DNA of 64,000 bases from contig JAJDUZ010000066.1 in assembly GCA_022826385.1 (NCBI GenBank), positions 62,001-126,000 on the forward strand, in the 5' to 3' direction. This DNA is from Silicimonas sp. (GTDB lineage: Bacteria; Pseudomonadota; Alphaproteobacteria; Rhodobacterales; Rhodobacteraceae). A program made the translations under genes and the position numbers. Below are positions 17,244-27,751 of this stretch, one piece after another. The notes under the pieces were generated by a model, which saw only the letters and a list, made by a program, of their open reading frames with translations, was not told the DNA's origin and searched no databases. The stretch's first letter is position 1. Each line of letters starts with the position of its first letter.

Positions 17244-17962
17244 TACAGTATCTCCGCTCGCTGCTGTTCAACATCTCGATCTACGTGGTGATGGTGATCT
17301 ACTCGATCATCTTCTTCATTCCGGCCCTGATCAGTCGGGACTGGGCCTTCAAGGCCTGCAACGCGTGGTGCATCTATGTGCGCTGGGCGCTGAAGTGGAT
17401 GGTGGGGTTGAAAACCGAAGTGCGGGGGACGCCGCCCACGGGCGAGGTCGTGATTGCGGCAAAGCACCAGTCGTTCCTTGACATCATCATGATCTTCAAC
17501 AGCGTTCCGCGCGGCAAGTTCATCATGAAGCGCGAGCTGATGTATGCGCCGATGTTGGGGCAATATGGTTTGCGGATCGGTTGCGTGCCGGTCAATCGCG
17601 GCAAACGGGGCGCGGCGATCGAGAAGATGAAGCGCGATGTCGAAAAGGGGCTGGCCGAGCCCGGGCAGCTGATCATCTATCCGCAGGGCACACGCGTCGC
17701 GCCGGGGGTGAAGAAGCCTTATAAGGTCGGCACCGGCGTTCTCTATGAGCAACTCGGACAGGCGTGCGTGCCGGTGGCTGCGAATGTCGGGCATTTCTGG
17801 CCGAAGCGTGGTGTGCTGCGGAAACCGGGCGTCGCCGTGGTCGAGTTCCTCGAGCCGATCCCGGCGGGTTTGCCGGTGAAGGAGTTCATGGAGGTTCTGG
17901 AAGACCGCGTGGAAACGCGGTCTGACGCTCTGTCGGAAGAAGCTGAAAGCGGGTTCAAATGA
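17240..17962 (+). CDS. plsC: 1-acyl-sn-glycerol-3-phosphate acyltransferase
   Basis: 240 residues. It transfers an acyl chain to lysophosphatidic acid to make phosphatidic acid at the inner membrane. The acyltransferase block I HxxxxD is HQSFLD (about residue 76). Later blocks include the region around VPVNRGKRGAA and the substrate motif IYPQGTRVAPG. An N-terminal hydrophobic helix (YVVMVIYSIIFFIPALI) anchors it. Start at 17240 with GGAGG upstream. It overlaps both ftsX and the following methyltransferase gene by four bases. Confidence 0.92.
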   Translation: MIQYLRSLLFNISIYVVMVIYSIIFFIPALISRDWAFKACNAWCIYVRWALKWMVGLKTEVRGTPPTGEVVIAAKHQSFLDIIMIFNSVPRGKFIMKRELMYAPMLGQYGLRIGCVPVNRGKRGAAIEKMKRDVEKGLAEPGQLIIYPQGTRVAPGVKKPYKVGTGVLYEQLGQACVPVAANVGHFWPKRGVLRKPGVAVVEFLEPIPAGLPVKEFMEVLEDRVETRSDALSEEAESGFK

Positions 17963-18798
17963 CAAGCAATGCAGACGAAGGCGCGTTCTGGGCTGGCCCC
18001 GCGGGCGCCAAGTGGATCGAGTTTGAGGCCGAACAGGATCATTTTCTCAGCGAAGTGGCGCATGCGGTTGTCGGCATGGCTGGGTTGCGTGCGGGCGAAC
18101 GTGCGCTTGATGTCGGCTGCGGGACCGGGGCCGTCAGCCTGTTAGCGGCAAAGGATGTCGGACCGACAGGTCACGTCTTGGCGACCGATATCGCCGCGCC
18201 ATTCGTGGACCGGGTGGCGGAACGCGCGCAAGCCTTGCCGCAAGTCGGCGTCCAGCTGGGCGATGCACAAACGGTAGACTGGCCGGAAACACCGTTTGAC
18301 GTGGCGCTGTCGCGCTTTGGCGTGATGTTCTTCTCGGACCCGGTCGCAGCCTTTACGAACATTGCCAAGGCGTTGCGCCCCGGTGGCCGCATGGCCTTCG
18401 CGGCCTGGGGCCGCACCGAGGACAACCCATACTGGGCCGAACCGCGTCGTATCATCGAAGAGATGATCGGACCGCAAAACCGGGCGGCGCCGAATGCGCC
18501 GGGCCCGATGGGGCTGGCCGATGCCGTTTGGGCGCAGGACCAGATGACACAAGCCGGTCTGAAGGATGTCGCCGTGGACACGCGCGAGATTCCTCTGCTG
18601 CACGAAGGCGGGGCCATGGGTGCGGCCGATTTGTCCCTAAGGATCGGGCCTGCGGTGCGTCCTTTGAGAGAGATTGACGCCACGCCCGAGCAGGTTGCCG
18701 CCTATAAGGCACAGACCGCGCAAGCGTTCCAATCATACGAAACGGGCGGGCAGGCCCGGATCCCGGCCACCGTGCATTTGTTCTCGGCACGCGTGTGA
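17959..18798 (+). CDS. Class I SAM-dependent methyltransferase
   Basis: 279 residues. The Rossmann-type motif I is ERALDVGCGTGAVSLLAA (about residue 45), followed by motif II LATDIAAPFVDRV and motif IV DVALSRFGVMFF. This is the UbiE/Methyltransf_11-like group. The substrate cannot be read from sequence. It ends the ftsE-ftsX-plsC run and starts inside the plsC stop codon, so it is co-expressed with phospholipid synthesis; a lipid-related substrate is possible. Confidence 0.85.
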   Translation: MTSNADEGAFWAGPAGAKWIEFEAEQDHFLSEVAHAVVGMAGLRAGERALDVGCGTGAVSLLAAKDVGPTGHVLATDIAAPFVDRVAERAQALPQVGVQLGDAQTVDWPETPFDVALSRFGVMFFSDPVAAFTNIAKALRPGGRMAFAAWGRTEDNPYWAEPRRIIEEMIGPQNRAAPNAPGPMGLADAVWAQDQMTQAGLKDVAVDTREIPLLHEGGAMGAADLSLRIGPAVRPLREIDATPEQVAAYKAQTAQAFQSYETGGQARIPATVHLFSARV

Positions 18799-18856
18799 TT
18801 CTTGCGGTTCCGGCGGCAGACCGCCATATAGGCACCGGACGTTGAGGTGAGCTGAC

Positions 18857-19819
18857 ATGCAGAACTATCTGGAATTCGAAAAGCCGCTGGCCGAGATCGA
18901 AGGCAAGGCGGAAGAATTGCGCGCCATGGCGCGGTCCAATTCCGAGATGGATGTCGAGAAAGAGGCCGCCGCGCTGGACAAGAAGGCGCGCGACATGCTG
19001 GCCGGGCTCTATAAGGACCTGACGCCTTGGCAGAAATGCCAGGTCGCCCGGCATGCTGACCGCCCCCATTGTGCCGACTACATCAACGCGCTTTTCACCG
19101 AATACACGCCGCTGGCGGGGGATCGGAACTTTGCTGACGATCTTTCGGTGATGGGTGGACTGGCGCGATTAAATGACCGCCCCGTCATGGTGATCGGACA
19201 CGAGAAGGGCACCGACACCAGCAGCCGGATCGAACGGAATTTCGGCATGGCGCGCCCCGAAGGGTATCGGAAGGCGATCCGACTGATGGACCTCGCCGAC
19301 CGGTTCAACGTGCCTGTCGTGACGCTGATCGACACGCCCGGCGCCTATCCCGGCAAAGGGGCCGAGGAACGCGGCCAGTCAGAAGCGATTGCGCGCTCGA
19401 CCGAGAAGTGTCTGAAGATCGGCGTGCCGCTGGTCTCGGTCGTGGTCGGTGAAGGTGGGTCGGGCGGGGCTGTTGCCTTTGCAACAGCCAACCGGGTGGC
19501 GATGCTGGAACATTCGATCTATTCGGTGATTTCGCCCGAGGGCTGTGCCTCGATCCTGTGGAAAGATGCCGAGAAGATGCGCGAAGCGGCAGAAGCGTTG
19601 CGCCTGACGGCTCAGGACTTGCACAAGCTTGGCGTAATCGACCGCATTATTGGCGAGCCGATGGGCGGGGCGCAGCGTGATCCCCAGTCGACTATGGAAG
19701 CGGTTGGCCGTTGCATCGACGATATTCTGGGCCAGTTGTCTCACATGACGCGCGACGAGTTGGTCAAGGATCGTCGCGCCAAGTTCATCAACATGGGCCA
19801 GTCAGGTCTCGCTGCCTGA
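18857..19819 (+). CDS. accA: Acetyl-CoA carboxylase carboxyltransferase subunit alpha
   Basis: 320 residues, standard length. It forms the carboxyltransferase with AccD and makes malonyl-CoA for fatty acid synthesis. Conserved segments include NRPHCADYI-like [38 protein letters not shown] and the oxyanion-forming [10 protein letters not shown]. Start ATG at 18857 behind GAGGTGAGC. It is followed directly by two back-to-back perfect hairpins that separate it from the convergent antiporter gene. Confidence 0.97.
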   Translation: MQNYLEFEKPLAEIEGKAEELRAMARSNSEMDVEKEAAALDKKARDMLAGLYKDLTPWQKCQVARHADRPHCADYINALFTEYTPLAGDRNFADDLSVMGGLARLNDRPVMVIGHEKGTDTSSRIERNFGMARPEGYRKAIRLMDLADRFNVPVVTLIDTPGAYPGKGAEERGQSEAIARSTEKCLKIGVPLVSVVVGEGGSGGAVAFATANRVAMLEHSIYSVISPEGCASILWKDAEKMREAAEALRLTAQDLHKLGVIDRIIGEPMGGAQRDPQSTMEAVGRCIDDILGQLSHMTRDELVKDRRAKFINMGQSGLAA

Positions 19820-19827
19820 GACGGGCG

Positions 19828-19874
19828 CCGAAGTCTTTCAAAGACTTCGGACCGCTTTCTTTGAAAGAAAGCGG
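19828..19874. terminator. Tandem perfect hairpins between accA and the antiporter gene
   Basis: Two adjacent 23-nt palindromes, 19828-19850 (arms CCGAAGTCTTT / AAAGACTTCGG) and 19852-19874 (arms CCGCTTTCTTT / AAAGAAAGCGG), each with a one-base centre. They begin eight bases after the accA stop codon and can stop transcription from both sides. A similar pair lies at 40325-40369. Confidence 0.7.
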
Positions 19875-19879
19875 CGCGA

Positions 19880-21799
19880 TCAGCGGCTCAGGATGTCTTT
19901 CATCTCCTGTCCAAGCGCGTCTTGCCACGGCCCCCGTATCTCGCGCACGCGGGCCACATAGGCTTCGTTCTCGCTGGCGGGGATGGCGGGGTCATAGGCA
20001 TCGGCCACTTCCAGCATCGCCTTGCGGTCCATGTCGTTAAATGCCGCGACCAGAAGCTCGGCCTTTTCGCGCGGAATGCCAGTGGCCTCGAAGGTCGAGC
20101 GCCCGATCCGCAGCGCGCTGTCATAGGTCTCGCGGATAATATCGCGGCACCCCACGCGCCAGAGTTCATAAACATGGTGCCGGTTTCGCGCCGCCGCGAC
20201 CACATGCAGGTTCGGATAGGTCGAAATGGCGTATTCCGCCAGCTTCGTGACCTGCTCCATGTTGTCGATGCAGATCACCAGCACCTTGGCCTTGTCGATG
20301 CCAGCGGCCATCAGCAGGTCAGGCCGGGTCGCGTCCCCGTAATAGACGCGCGCTCCGAACTTCCGAAGCGAGTCGATCTGGTTTGAATCATAGTCGATGA
20401 CGGTGGTGTTATAGCCGGCTGCCAGAAGCATCCGGTCGACCACGGTGCCGATCCGGCCGTAGCCGGCGATGATGACGTCGCCCGCCTCGTCGATCTCGTC
20501 TTCCTCGCGGGCTTCGTCGGCCACAGCCTTGGCCGCGATAACCCGGTCGTAAAAGATGAAGAGCGCCGGGGTCAGCAGCATCGAAAGGGCGATGACCAGC
20601 AGAAGCTGGTCCGAAATCGCCGTGGGCAACACGCTGTTCGCGACCGAGAAGGACAGCAGCACAAAGCCGAACTCACCAGCTTGCGCCAAGCCCAGTGTCA
20701 GAAGCCAGCGGTCGGTGCCACGCAGGCCGAAGATGGTGCCAAGGATGAAAAGCACCCCGCCCTTGATGGCGATCAGGCCGAAGGTCAGAAGCAGTGTCAG
20801 GCCAAGGCTTTCCCACAAAAGCCCGAAATTGATGCCAGCCCCCACAGTCATGAAGAACACGCCCAGCAGCAGGCCGCGGAACGGATCGATGTCGCTTTCC
20901 AACTCGTGCCGGTACTCGCTGTTGGCCAGCACCACGCCTGCGATAAAGGTTCCGAGTGCGGGCGAGAGACCAACAAGCGACATCAGAAGCGCGATGCCGA
21001 CCACCATCGACAAGGCCGTGGCCACGAACAATTCGCGCAGGCCTGCCGTTGCGATGAACCGGAAGGCGGGTCGGGTCAGGAAGCTTCCGCCAAGGATGAC
21101 CGCACCGACCGCGGCGAGTGTGACCAACGCGGTCTGCCAACCGTTCAACCCATCGACAAGGCTCATCGATGCGCCGTGCCCATGGTCGTCGTCGTGCCCA
21201 TCGCCGTGATCGTCCCCGTGACTGTCGGTCGCGTGGGTTTCGGTCGTCACGGCCTCACTGCCATGGCTGGCGAGATCGGCCATTTCCGGGATCGCCAGCA
21301 AGGGGATCAGGGCAAGGATCGGGATGACGGCAATGTCCTGCGTCAGCAGAACCGAGAAACTCGATTCTCCGCCGCGGCTCTTGATCAGCCCCTTTTCGTT
21401 CAGTGTCTGCAACACGATCGCGGTCGATGACAGCGCAAGGACAAGACCGATGGCCAGCGCCACGCTCCATGTCTGGCCAAACGCCATGGCGGCCACCATC
21501 ACGGCGCCGGTTGTCAGCGCCACCTGTCCTCCGCCAAGCCCCAGAAGCTGGGTTCGCATGCCCCAGAGGTGCTCAGGCTCAAGTTCCAGCCCGACGAGGA
21601 AGAGCATCATCACCACGCCGAACTCTGCGAAATGCTGGATGGACACCACGTCGACCCCAAGCAGCGCCAGGAGCGGACTGATCAGAATGCCCGCGATCAG
21701 GTAGCCCAGCACCGAGCCCAGTCCAAGGCGCGAGGCAATGGGCACCGAGATGATGCCGGCGAAGAGGAAAATGAAGGCGAGGAGCAGGAAATCGGTCAT
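19880..21799 (-). CDS. CPA2-family monovalent cation:proton antiporter (KefB/KefC-like)
   Basis: 639 residues. About 12-13 transmembrane helices (residues 1-430) form a Na+/H+ exchanger domain. An RCK/TrkA-N NAD-binding domain follows (about 445-560), with the dinucleotide motif IIAGYGRIGTVV. It exports K+ (or Na+) in exchange for protons. A loop at about 190-215 holds ten His among many Asp and Gly (the end reads HDDDHGHGAS), unusual for this family and suggestive of metal binding. No KefF/KefG-like partner lies nearby, so glutathione gating is not indicated. Confidence 0.88.
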   Translation of the reverse strand: MTDFLLLAFIFLFAGIISVPIASRLGLGSVLGYLIAGILISPLLALLGVDVVSIQHFAEFGVVMMLFLVGLELEPEHLWGMRTQLLGLGGGQVALTTGAVMVAAMAFGQTWSVALAIGLVLALSSTAIVLQTLNEKGLIKSRGGESSFSVLLTQDIAVIPILALIPLLAIPEMADLASHGSEAVTTETHATDSHGDDHGDGHDDDHGHGASMSLVDGLNGWQTALVTLAAVGAVILGGSFLTRPAFRFIATAGLRELFVATALSMVVGIALLMSLVGLSPALGTFIAGVVLANSEYRHELESDIDPFRGLLLGVFFMTVGAGINFGLLWESLGLTLLLTFGLIAIKGGVLFILGTIFGLRGTDRWLLTLGLAQAGEFGFVLLSFSVANSVLPTAISDQLLLVIALSMLLTPALFIFYDRVIAAKAVADEAREEDEIDEAGDVIIAGYGRIGTVVDRMLLAAGYNTTVIDYDSNQIDSLRKFGARVYYGDATRPDLLMAAGIDKAKVLVICIDNMEQVTKLAEYAISTYPNLHVVAAARNRHHVYELWRVGCRDIIRETYDSALRIGRSTFEATGIPREKAELLVAAFNDMDRKAMLEVADAYDPAIPASENEAYVARVREIRGPWQDALGQEMKDILSR

Positions 21800-21926
21800 G
21801 CGTTCACGCTAGAACGAGAATGAAAAATTCAAAAGAACAAAGGCGTCGTTTTTCGCGATGCCTTGACTCTGAAACCGGCGCTCCGGCTTACTGGAGCAAA
21901 GCGCTGACAGGGAGAGGAGGAGACCC

Positions 21927-22910
21927 TTGAAGCCGGACGAGCCACATTGCGACCGGGTCCACGAAATCGTCAGTTCCGGATCGGCGGCGGCACGCTCGCG
22001 CGTGGCGGCCTCGTGGCGCCGGTCATCGGTGCTACACGGGCTGGACCCCGCTTCGCGCAAGATCGGAGAAGCCGTCGAAAATACCGCGATCCGGGAACGC
22101 CGCCAGCGGCTGGGTCAGTTTGTCGACATCGCGCAGCCCAACCTCGACTGGTTGTTTTCGCTGGTCGGCAAGTCGGGCTGTGGCGTTGTCCTGACCGATA
22201 GCGAAGGCGTCGTCTTGGATCACCGCTATGCCCCCGGCGATGTCGCGTCGTTCGAAAGCTGGGGACTTCGACTGGGCAGCGACTGGAGTGAGGCGCGCGA
22301 AGGCACCAACGGGATCGGGACCTGCCTGGTCGAGGCACGCCCTGTCACCATCCATCGGGACGAGCACTTCATGGAACGCAACACGGCGATGAGCTGCATC
22401 GACGCTCCGATTTTCGGCGCGAACGGCGAATTGGTGGCCGCGCTCGATGTGTCCTCTGCGCGGGCGGACCACACGGAAGCCATCAACGACCTGATCGCGG
22501 CGATGGTTCTGGAGACCGCGCGCAAGATCGAAGTCGAGAACTTCCGGGCGGCCCATGGCCGGGCGCGGATCATCGTGGCGGAAGGGCTCGGGGGCGATGC
22601 CGACGGCGCGGCTCTTCTGGCGGTTGACGGGGACGACATCGTGGTTGGTGCAACCCGGAAGGCCCGGAAGGCTTTCGGTCTTGGATTGAGCGGCGCCTTC
22701 GACCCGTTCCCGGCCTCCGACATTCTGGGCGACCCCGGCGATCACAAGGGGTTTGCTAAAGCTGAACGCGCGGCGGTGGTCCGTGCGCTGACCCGCGAGA
22801 AGGGCAATGTCTCGCAGGCGGCGCGGGCGCTTGGCGTCTCGCGGGCGACGCTATACCGCCATATGAAGCGGCTCGGTCTCGAAAAGTGGCCAAAACTGTC
22901 TCATGCGTGA
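21927..22910 (+). CDS. AcoR-like GAF/Fis-type HTH regulator without an AAA+ domain
   Basis: 327 residues. A GAF-like sensing domain (about 60-200) resembles that of AcoR (WSEAREGTNGIGTCLVE, VTIHRDEHF). A Fis-type HTH_8 motif lies at the C-terminus (KGNVSQAARALGVSRATLYRHMKRLGL). The sigma-54 ATPase domain normally between them (GESGTGKE and GAFTGA motifs) is missing, so it should act on sigma-70 promoters or as a repressor. The ATG follows GGAGAGGAGGAG. It lies just upstream of coxSLM in the same direction. An 18-bp perfect palindrome overlaps its stop codon and may be its binding site. Confidence 0.85.
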   Translation: MKPDEPHCDRVHEIVSSGSAAARSRVAASWRRSSVLHGLDPASRKIGEAVENTAIRERRQRLGQFVDIAQPNLDWLFSLVGKSGCGVVLTDSEGVVLDHRYAPGDVASFESWGLRLGSDWSEAREGTNGIGTCLVEARPVTIHRDEHFMERNTAMSCIDAPIFGANGELVAALDVSSARADHTEAINDLIAAMVLETARKIEVENFRAAHGRARIIVAEGLGGDADGAALLAVDGDDIVVGATRKARKAFGLGLSGAFDPFPASDILGDPGDHKGFAKAERAAVVRALTREKGNVSQAARALGVSRATLYRHMKRLGLEKWPKLSHA

Positions 22911-22914
22911 GACA
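22897..22914. promoter_or_regulatory. Perfect 18-bp palindrome ahead of the cox operon
   Basis: TGTCTCA (22897-22903), spacer TGCG, TGAGACA (22908-22914). It spans the last codons and the TGA of the regulator gene, about 210 bp upstream of coxS. The symmetry and position suit the dimeric Fis-type HTH protein encoded just before it. The rest of the 212-bp gap before coxS shows no other clear motif except the coxS ribosome-binding site GGGAGGA. Confidence 0.5.
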
Positions 22915-23122
22915 TCTTTCGGCGACCCTCTGGTGCGAAGCGGGTTCGGACGAATAGCCTCTGCCCGTTGCGCGGCGCTTGACGGACAGGCGCTTGCGTT
23001 CAAGTATTGCTTCGGACCACCGCCTTGATGCGCCGGGAAGAGCGCGGCGGCGGTGTCAGATAAAACGTCATGGCAAGGCCGAACCCAATCGGCTGACCAA
23101 GAAAATTCCAGGGAGGACGCAC

Positions 23123-23593
<471 letters not shown>

Positions 23594-23672
23594 GACGCGC
23601 CGCGCCCAAGGGCGCGACGGATAAAGCCAGGGTCCGCTATCCTGCGGGACCCGAGCAAGGGAGGATACCTTC

Positions 23673-26027
23673 ATGAGCGAAGGAATTGGCGCACCAGTCA
23701 AGCGCAAGGAAGACAAGCGTTTTATCACCGGCGCAGGCCGCTATACCGATGACATCAAGCTCGAGAACCAGGCCTATGCGGCCTTCGTCCGCTCGCCGCA
23801 TGCCCACGCAAACGTCAAAAGCATCGATAAGTCCGCCGCTGAAGGCATGGACGGCGTTCTGGCGGTTCTGGATGGCAAGCAGCTGACCGGCGACGGGATC
23901 GGCAACATCATCTGCGGCTGGGCCATCACCTCGAAAGACGGCTCGCCGATGAACATGGGCGCATGGTCGGCGCTGGCGACCGATAAGGTCCGCTATGTTG
24001 GCGACGCCGTGGTCGCCGTCATTGCCGAGACCAAGGCGCAGGCCAAGGAAGCCGCCGAAGCGGTCGTCGTCGAATACGAGGAACTGCCCGCAGCCGCGCA
24101 TATCGATGCTGCGCTGGCGGGTGGTGCCCCCCAGATCCACGACAACGCTCCCGGCAACGTCATCTATGACTGGGAAATCGGTGAAAAAGACCCGACCGAG
24201 GCCGCGATCGCAGGCGCGGCGCATGTCACGGAAATGGACATCACCAACAACCGCCTCAGCCCGAACGCGATGGAGCCCCGCTCGGCGATCACCAAGTATG
24301 ACGCCGCCGAGGATCATTACACGCTCTACACCACCAGCCAGAACCCGCATGTGGCCCGGCTGGTGCTCAGCGCCTTCTATGCGGTTGCGCCCGAACACAA
24401 GCTGCGCGTGATTGCACCCGATGTGGGCGGTGGCTTCGGCTCGAAGATCTACATCTATCCGGAAGAAATCGTCTGCCTCTGGGCCGCGATGAAAACCAAG
24501 CGTTCGATCAAGTGGACGGCAGACCGCACGGAAGCCTTCCTGACCGACGCGCATGGCCGCGATCACGTGACGACCGCCAAGATGGGCTTCGATGCGTCGG
24601 GCAATATCGTAGGCTTCCACGTCTCGACCAAGGCGAATTTCGGTGCCTACATGTCGCTCTTCTCAAGCGCTGTGCCGACCTATCTTTATGCAACGCTACT
24701 CAGCGGCACCTACAACATCCCGAACATCTATTGCGAGGTGCTGGCGTGTTACACCAACACCGTGCCGATCGATGCCTATCGCGGCGCCGGTCGCCCGGAA
24801 GCCTCCTATGTCGTGGAACGGATGATGGAAACCGCCGCCCGCGAGATGGGCAAGGACCCGGCCGAGTTGCGGCGTCAGAACTTCATCAACGAGTTCCCGC
24901 ATCAGACACCTGTGATCATGAACTATGATTCCGGTGACTTCGAAGGCAACATGAACCAGGCGATGGAAGCGGCCGACTGGGCCGGTTTCGAGGCGAGGAA
25001 GGCCGAGAGCGCGGCCCACGGCAAGCTTCGCGGTATCGGCATGGCCTGCTATATCGAAGCCTGCGGCATCGCACCATCGGCCGCCGTCGGCTCGCTGGGT
25101 GCCGGTGTCGGCCTTTGGGAAAGCGCCGAAGTGCGGGTGAACCCGGTTGGCACGATCGAGATCCTGACCGGCTCGCACAGCCACGGGCAAGGCCACGAGA
25201 CGACCTTCGCGCAAGTTGTGGCGGACCGTTTCGGCGTGCCGCTCGACAGCGTGCAGATCGTCCATGGCGACACCGACAAGGTGCAGTTCGGCATGGGCAC
25301 CTATGGCTCGCGCTCGGGCCCGGTCGGCATGAGCGCCATCGTCAAGGCGCTCGACAAGGTGGAAGCCAAGGTCAAGAAGATCGGGGCACACCTGCTCGAG
25401 GTGACCGAGGCCGACATCACCATCGAAGACGGTCAGGTCAAAGCGCAGGGCACCAACAAGGCGCTCGGCTGGCACGAGATCGGCCTTGCGGCATATACCG
25501 CGCATAACCTGCCGCCTGACATGGAGCCGGGTCTGAAAGAAGGCGCGTTCTATGATCCGCTGAACTTCACCTTCCCGATGGGCTGCTTCATCTGCGAGGT
25601 CGAGGTCGACCCCGAGACCGGCAAGACGGAAATCCTGAAGTTCGTCGCCTCGGACGATTTCGGTGTCATCATCAATCCGATGATCGTCGAAGGGCAGGTC
25701 CATGGCGGCATCGCGCAGGGCGTCGGTCAGGCGCTTCTGGAAGAGGTGGTCTATGATGAAAGCGGCCAGCAATTGTCGGCCAGCTACATGGATTACACCA
25801 TGCCACGCGCCGATGATGTGCCAAGCTATGACGTGCTGCACCACAACACCAAATGCACCACCAACCCGCTTGGCATCAAAGGCTGCGGCGAAGCCGGAGC
25901 CATCGGCTCGCCACCTGCCGTGATCAACGCGATCACCAATGCCATCGGCAACAATGACCTCAGCATGCCCGCGACCCCGTCCAAGGTCTGGGCTGCGCTG
26001 GGTGCGGCCAAGATCGCCGCGGAATAG
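23673..26027 (+). CDS. coxL: Molybdenum-binding large subunit, form II CoxL type
   Basis: 784 residues, xanthine dehydrogenase/CO dehydrogenase large-subunit family. It carries the molybdopterin cytosine dinucleotide cofactor. The active-site loop reads [11 protein letters not shown], the form II signature. Form I CO dehydrogenases have AYRCSFR with the Cys that binds copper, so this protein lacks that Cys. Other family segments: [20 protein letters not shown] and the catalytic Glu region [10 protein letters not shown] near the C-terminus. True CO oxidation by form II enzymes is disputed; another aldehyde or heterocycle substrate is possible. Confidence 0.9.
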   Translation: MSEGIGAPVKRKEDKRFITGAGRYTDDIKLENQAYAAFVRSPHAHANVKSIDKSAAEGMDGVLAVLDGKQLTGDGIGNIICGWAITSKDGSPMNMGAWSALATDKVRYVGDAVVAVIAETKAQAKEAAEAVVVEYEELPAAAHIDAALAGGAPQIHDNAPGNVIYDWEIGEKDPTEAAIAGAAHVTEMDITNNRLSPNAMEPRSAITKYDAAEDHYTLYTTSQNPHVARLVLSAFYAVAPEHKLRVIAPDVGGGFGSKIYIYPEEIVCLWAAMKTKRSIKWTADRTEAFLTDAHGRDHVTTAKMGFDASGNIVGFHVSTKANFGAYMSLFSSAVPTYLYATLLSGTYNIPNIYCEVLACYTNTVPIDAYRGAGRPEASYVVERMMETAAREMGKDPAELRRQNFINEFPHQTPVIMNYDSGDFEGNMNQAMEAADWAGFEARKAESAAHGKLRGIGMACYIEACGIAPSAAVGSLGAGVGLWESAEVRVNPVGTIEILTGSHSHGQGHETTFAQVVADRFGVPLDSVQIVHGDTDKVQFGMGTYGSRSGPVGMSAIVKALDKVEAKVKKIGAHLLEVTEADITIEDGQVKAQGTNKALGWHEIGLAAYTAHNLPPDMEPGLKEGAFYDPLNFTFPMGCFICEVEVDPETGKTEILKFVASDDFGVIINPMIVEGQVHGGIAQGVGQALLEEVVYDESGQQLSASYMDYTMPRADDVPSYDVLHHNTKCTTNPLGIKGCGEAGAIGSPPAVINAITNAIGNNDLSMPATPSKVWAALGAAKIAAE

Positions 26028-26038
26028 GGAGAGACAAG

Positions 26039-26833
26039 ATGCACAACACGACATATCACAAGGCATCCAGCGCAGCAGAAGCGGCGTCGCTCCTGTCCGG
26101 GGCCGATGACGGGGCTCTGCTGGCCGGGGGCCAGACCCTGATCCCGACGATGAAGCAACGCCTTGCGGCACCGTCGGATCTTGTCGACATCTCGGGCGTG
26201 GCCGAACTGAAAGGCATCAGCGTATCAGGGTCGTCCGTGACCATCGGCGCAATGACCACCCATGCCGAGGTGGCATCCTCGGCCGAGTTGCGCGCGGTTT
26301 GCCCGGGCCTCGCCGATCTGGCGGGACATATCGGGGACCCGGCGGTGCGCCATCGCGGCACGCTGGGCGGATCGGTCGCCAACAACGACCCGGCAGCGGA
26401 CTATCCGGCGGCCATGCTGGCCCTCGGCGCGACGATCAAGACCAACACGCGCGAGATCGCGGCAGACGATTTCTTTCAGAGCATGTTCACGACGGCTCTG
26501 GACGAAGGCGAAATGATCGTCAGCGTCAGTTTCGAGGCACCGGAAAAAGGGGCGTATGCCAAGTTCCCGAACCCGGCCTCCCGCTATGCCATGTGCGGCG
26601 TCTTCGTCGCCAAGGGCGCGGGCGGTGTCCGGGTTGCGGTCACTGGCGCGGGTGACGACGGTGTCTTCCGGTCGGCCGACATGGAAGCTGCGCTGTCGTC
26701 GAACTTCGCGGCAGATGCGCTGGACGGCGTGACCGTCAGCCCGAATGGCATGCTGTCCGACATTCACGGCGACGCGGCCTACCGTGCCAACCTCGTCAAG
26801 GTCATGGCCAAACGCGCAACCGCTGCCGCCTGA
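26039..26833 (+). CDS. coxM: FAD-binding medium subunit of the CoxSLM-type enzyme
   Basis: 264 residues. FAD-binding PCMH domain: AGGQTLIPTMKQRL (about residue 28) and RGTLGGSVANNDPAADYPAA (about 102-121) are the two flavin-contact segments. The C-terminal CO_deh_flav_C domain covers about 165-260. It passes electrons from the Fe-S subunit to an acceptor. It starts 11 bp after coxL with GGGAGAGA before the ATG. No accessory genes (coxD, E, F, G) follow. Confidence 0.93.
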   Translation: MHNTTYHKASSAAEAASLLSGADDGALLAGGQTLIPTMKQRLAAPSDLVDISGVAELKGISVSGSSVTIGAMTTHAEVASSAELRAVCPGLADLAGHIGDPAVRHRGTLGGSVANNDPAADYPAAMLALGATIKTNTREIAADDFFQSMFTTALDEGEMIVSVSFEAPEKGAYAKFPNPASRYAMCGVFVAKGAGGVRVAVTGAGDDGVFRSADMEAALSSNFAADALDGVTVSPNGMLSDIHGDAAYRANLVKVMAKRATAAA

Positions 26834-26854
26834 GCCCAACGCTGACCAAAATGC

Positions 26855-26889
26855 GCGCCGGTCCCGTCGGGGCCGGCGCAAGTCTTTTC
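26855..26889 (+). terminator. Terminator of the cox operon
   Basis: Stem GCGCCGGTCCC (26855-26865), loop GTC, complementary arm ending 26879 (11 pairs, one wobble), then AAGTCTTTT. It lies 21 bp after the coxM stop. Confidence 0.65.
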
Positions 26890-26894
26890 ATGAT

Positions 26895-26978
26895 CTGGCA
26901 TCCCGTCTCCATCGGCCCTGAAATATCCCGGGGGTGCGGGGGCAGAGCCCCCGCGGGGCGACCGGCTTTGCCGGGCGC
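26895..26978 (-). repeat. 85-bp double-hairpin element, copy 1
   Basis: Read on the minus strand it starts nine bases after the stop codon of the methyltransferase gene. It has a small hairpin (CCGGC-AAA-GCCGG), a strong hairpin (GCGGGGGC at 26936-26943 with GCCCCCGC at 26947-26954), then ACCCCCGGGATATTTC and GGGCCGATGGAGACGG. The same arrangement, with the ATTT and ATGGAGACG blocks conserved, is found at 30405-30487. It probably ends the methyltransferase transcript. Confidence 0.75.
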
Positions 26979-26986
26979 AATCCCTC

Positions 26987-27679
26987 TCAGACTTTCTGGA
27001 TCACAGCCAATTGGTCGCGCCGTGTTTTGGTGAAATGGGCCTGAAACACGAAGCATCCGGAAATGTCGGGCGCCAGCGCCTGAAGGGCGGTCTCGGTCGC
27101 CGGGTCGGAATGAGAAAAACTGCGGGTCGCGGCAAACCCGCTGAAGAGCGCCGCCGTCTTGGTGATGCCTTTCCGCTCATAAGTCTCGGGCTGCCAGCGC
27201 AGGTCTTCGATAATGTAGAGGCCGCCCGAATTCAGCTTCGGGAATAGCTCCAAAAACGCGTTCTGCTGATGGTGCGAGGCGTGGCTGGCGTCGTCGATGG
27301 CAATGTCGAAGGAACCGATCATCTGGGCGGCGTCCGCCATGTTGGCACGATCGTCCATGTCGCATTGGATCGACCGGAATCTTGGGTGATCGAACCAGCT
27401 GAAATCCGAGATATCGAGACCGATGACCTGCGCCTCGCGAAAATACTCGAGCCACATGCGCACCGAGGGCGCATCGCGGGTTTCGCGAGACGCGTCGATG
27501 CCGTGTTCCGGGCCTCCGATCAACAAACCCATCTCCAGAAATGTGATGGGACGATCGCGAAAGGGCAGGAACAGAAGGTCGTAAAGCTCGGTATACCGAT
27601 GCTTGCGGGACCCCTTGTCGGAACCGAACCGGTCGGCAAGTTGCGTCAATGGACCGGCACTGCTCGAGACTATTGCCAT
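26987..27679 (-). CDS. Class I SAM-dependent methyltransferase, TylF/macrocin-type
   Basis: 230 residues. The N-terminal FGSDKG...HRYTELYD block, the SAM site ITFLEMGLLIGG and the acidic active-site region FDIAIDDASHASHHQQ are typical of TylF-like O-methyltransferases, also found in saccharide and polyketide clusters. Strand beta-6 reads GGLYIIEDLRWQ. The substrate is unknown; no glycosyltransferase or antibiotic cluster is nearby. It converges with coxM across the repeat element. Confidence 0.8.
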   Translation of the reverse strand: MAIVSSSAGPLTQLADRFGSDKGSRKHRYTELYDLLFLPFRDRPITFLEMGLLIGGPEHGIDASRETRDAPSVRMWLEYFREAQVIGLDISDFSWFDHPRFRSIQCDMDDRANMADAAQMIGSFDIAIDDASHASHHQQNAFLELFPKLNSGGLYIIEDLRWQPETYERKGITKTAALFSGFAATRSFSHSDPATETALQALAPDISGCFVFQAHFTKTRRDQLAVIQKV

Positions 27680-27751
27680 CGGAAGTCTCCCTTTTTCGAG
27701 CGACCCTAGTGGCCTGCCGCATTGGCGTCCAGAACGAAGCCGAGCCTAGTG

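Noticed and set aside
23673-26027. Form I CO dehydrogenase large subunit
   Set aside because: The active-site loop reads AYRGAGR, not AYRCSFR, so this is form II and CO oxidation is not established.
24696-26171. 491-codon frame on the minus strand across coxL
   Set aside because: Antisense to a gene with clear molybdenum-hydroxylase motifs; no family-like pattern.
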